In this document: one piece after another, positions 13,756 through 14,140 of the stretch | How the letters are laid out: the number at the start of each line of letters is the position of its first letter | Position numbering within the stretch: the stretch's first letter is position 1 | DNA from: Desulfuromusa sp. | GTDB lineage: Bacteria > Desulfobacterota > Desulfuromonadia > Desulfuromonadales > Geopsychrobacteraceae | Reading direction: 5' to 3' | DNA: 14,140 nucleotides | Assembly: GCA_029934755.1 (NCBI GenBank) | Contig: JAOZLQ010000001.1 | Location: 32,012 to 46,151 of the forward strand | Notes under the pieces: generated by a model | Seen by the model: only the letters and a program-made list of their open reading frames with translations | Databases searched by the model: none | Told to the model about the DNA's origin: nothing | Made by a program: the position numbers and the translations under genes

Positions 13756-14140
13756 ATGAAAAAAAATAAGAACTCACTTTTACTAGATATCGGTTGGTGC
13801 GAGTGGGTATCCTTCCCAGCATTAAAGATTCCAGCAATTGAAGCTCAGGTCGTAATGGATTCGAGGCAATCAATTTTAAATATCTTCGATTTCTCTACCT
13901 TCAAGGAGGGTGTCGACTTAATGATCAGTTTTGGTGTACATCCCATTCAAGACAACAATGATGTCGAAGTTTATTCTGTCATGCCGGTTAAAACCAGACG
14001 GTTGATTTCTTTTGCCGATGGTGTAAGAGAATGGTGTTACGTCATTGAAACTGAAATGCGTATAGGCTCCATGAAGAAAAATATCGATCTGACCTTGGTT
14101 AACCGGGAAGAATCAACATTCCGCCTCCACCTGGCACCAC
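13756..14140 (+). CDS. Retropepsin-like 'ATP-dependent zinc protease' family (RimB/PF05618) protein, catalytic motif degraded; 3' end outside the window
   Basis: The reading frame is open from the ATG at 13756 (GGGAG 9 nt upstream) through 128 codons to the window edge. It can be followed along the PF05618 pattern: IGWCEWVSFPALKIPAIEAQV (12-32) against the family 'IGRREWVSLPELGIPAIEAKV', then FGVHPIQ, then a 'IETEMRIGSMKKNIDLTLVNREESTFRLHL' stretch against 'ELTLTNRDSMxFRMLLGR'. The catalytic segment, normally VDTGARTSAL, reads VVMDSRQSIL (32-41), so ungapped alignment puts valine at the catalytic aspartate. The terminal LLGR motif reads LHLAP. The frame itself is intact, with no frameshift or stop. 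It is therefore either a pseudoenzyme or a diverged subfamily. Active members cleave glutamate tails in RimK-type systems or sit beside ATP-grasp ligases; any such partner would lie beyond the right edge. Confidence 0.72.
   Translation, partial: MKKNKNSLLLDIGWCEWVSFPALKIPAIEAQVVMDSRQSILNIFDFSTFKEGVDLMISFGVHPIQDNNDVEVYSVMPVKTRRLISFADGVREWCYVIETEMRIGSMKKNIDLTLVNREESTFRLHLAP

Overview
This window reads as a chromosomal housekeeping segment from a Gram-negative, moderately AT-rich bacterium. The best guess is a deltaproteobacterium of the Desulfuromonadales (Desulfuromonas/Pelobacter/Geobacter relatives). This is inferred from the gene mix and order: rnc-era-der with a DUF4388 protein and single-domain response regulators on one side, holB-PSP1-metG-TatD/radical SAM on the other. 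No marker gene fixes the species.

Layout. (1) 1-5638, minus strand: RNase III (rnc) and Era overlap by 8 nt. A 210-bp gap full of palindromes follows, then Der (EngA), a DUF4388 regulatory protein that overlaps der by 1 nt, and two stand-alone CheY-like receivers. infA (IF-1) comes next with its own promoter and a TTG start, then a terminator, then the first codons of what looks like a Leu/Val-type aminoacyl-tRNA synthetase running off the left edge. (2) 5639-5869: a divergent promoter region with good sigma70-type sites for both directions. (3) 5870-10996, plus strand: DNA polymerase III delta' (holB), a PSP1/RicT-type iron-sulfur protein with a long basic tail, methionyl-tRNA synthetase (metG), a strong intrinsic terminator, and a TatD hydrolase fused to a radical SAM domain. 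(4) 11017-13404, minus strand: a membrane-anchored AsmA-family protein, convergent with the TatD fusion. (5) 13405-13755: a 351-bp AT-rich intergenic stretch. (6) 13756-14140, plus strand: the start of a retropepsin-like 'ATP-dependent zinc protease' family (RimB/PF05618) protein whose catalytic motif is degraded.

How the genes fit together. The minus-strand operon is a ribosome-biogenesis and RNA-processing unit (RNase III, Era, Der) with signalling proteins at its distal end and translation initiation factor IF-1 beyond. The plus-strand unit mixes replication (delta'), an RNA/iron-sulfur regulator (PSP1), translation (MetRS) and a TatD-type nuclease. The two units share one divergent control region.

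I see no phage, CRISPR array, tRNA, rRNA or transposase. The least ordinary items are the TatD-radical SAM fusion, the apparently catalytically dead retropepsin-like protein, the two palindromic elements between era and der, a terminator abutting a ribosome binding site at 9562-9593, and an A7 run at the rnc/era junction.
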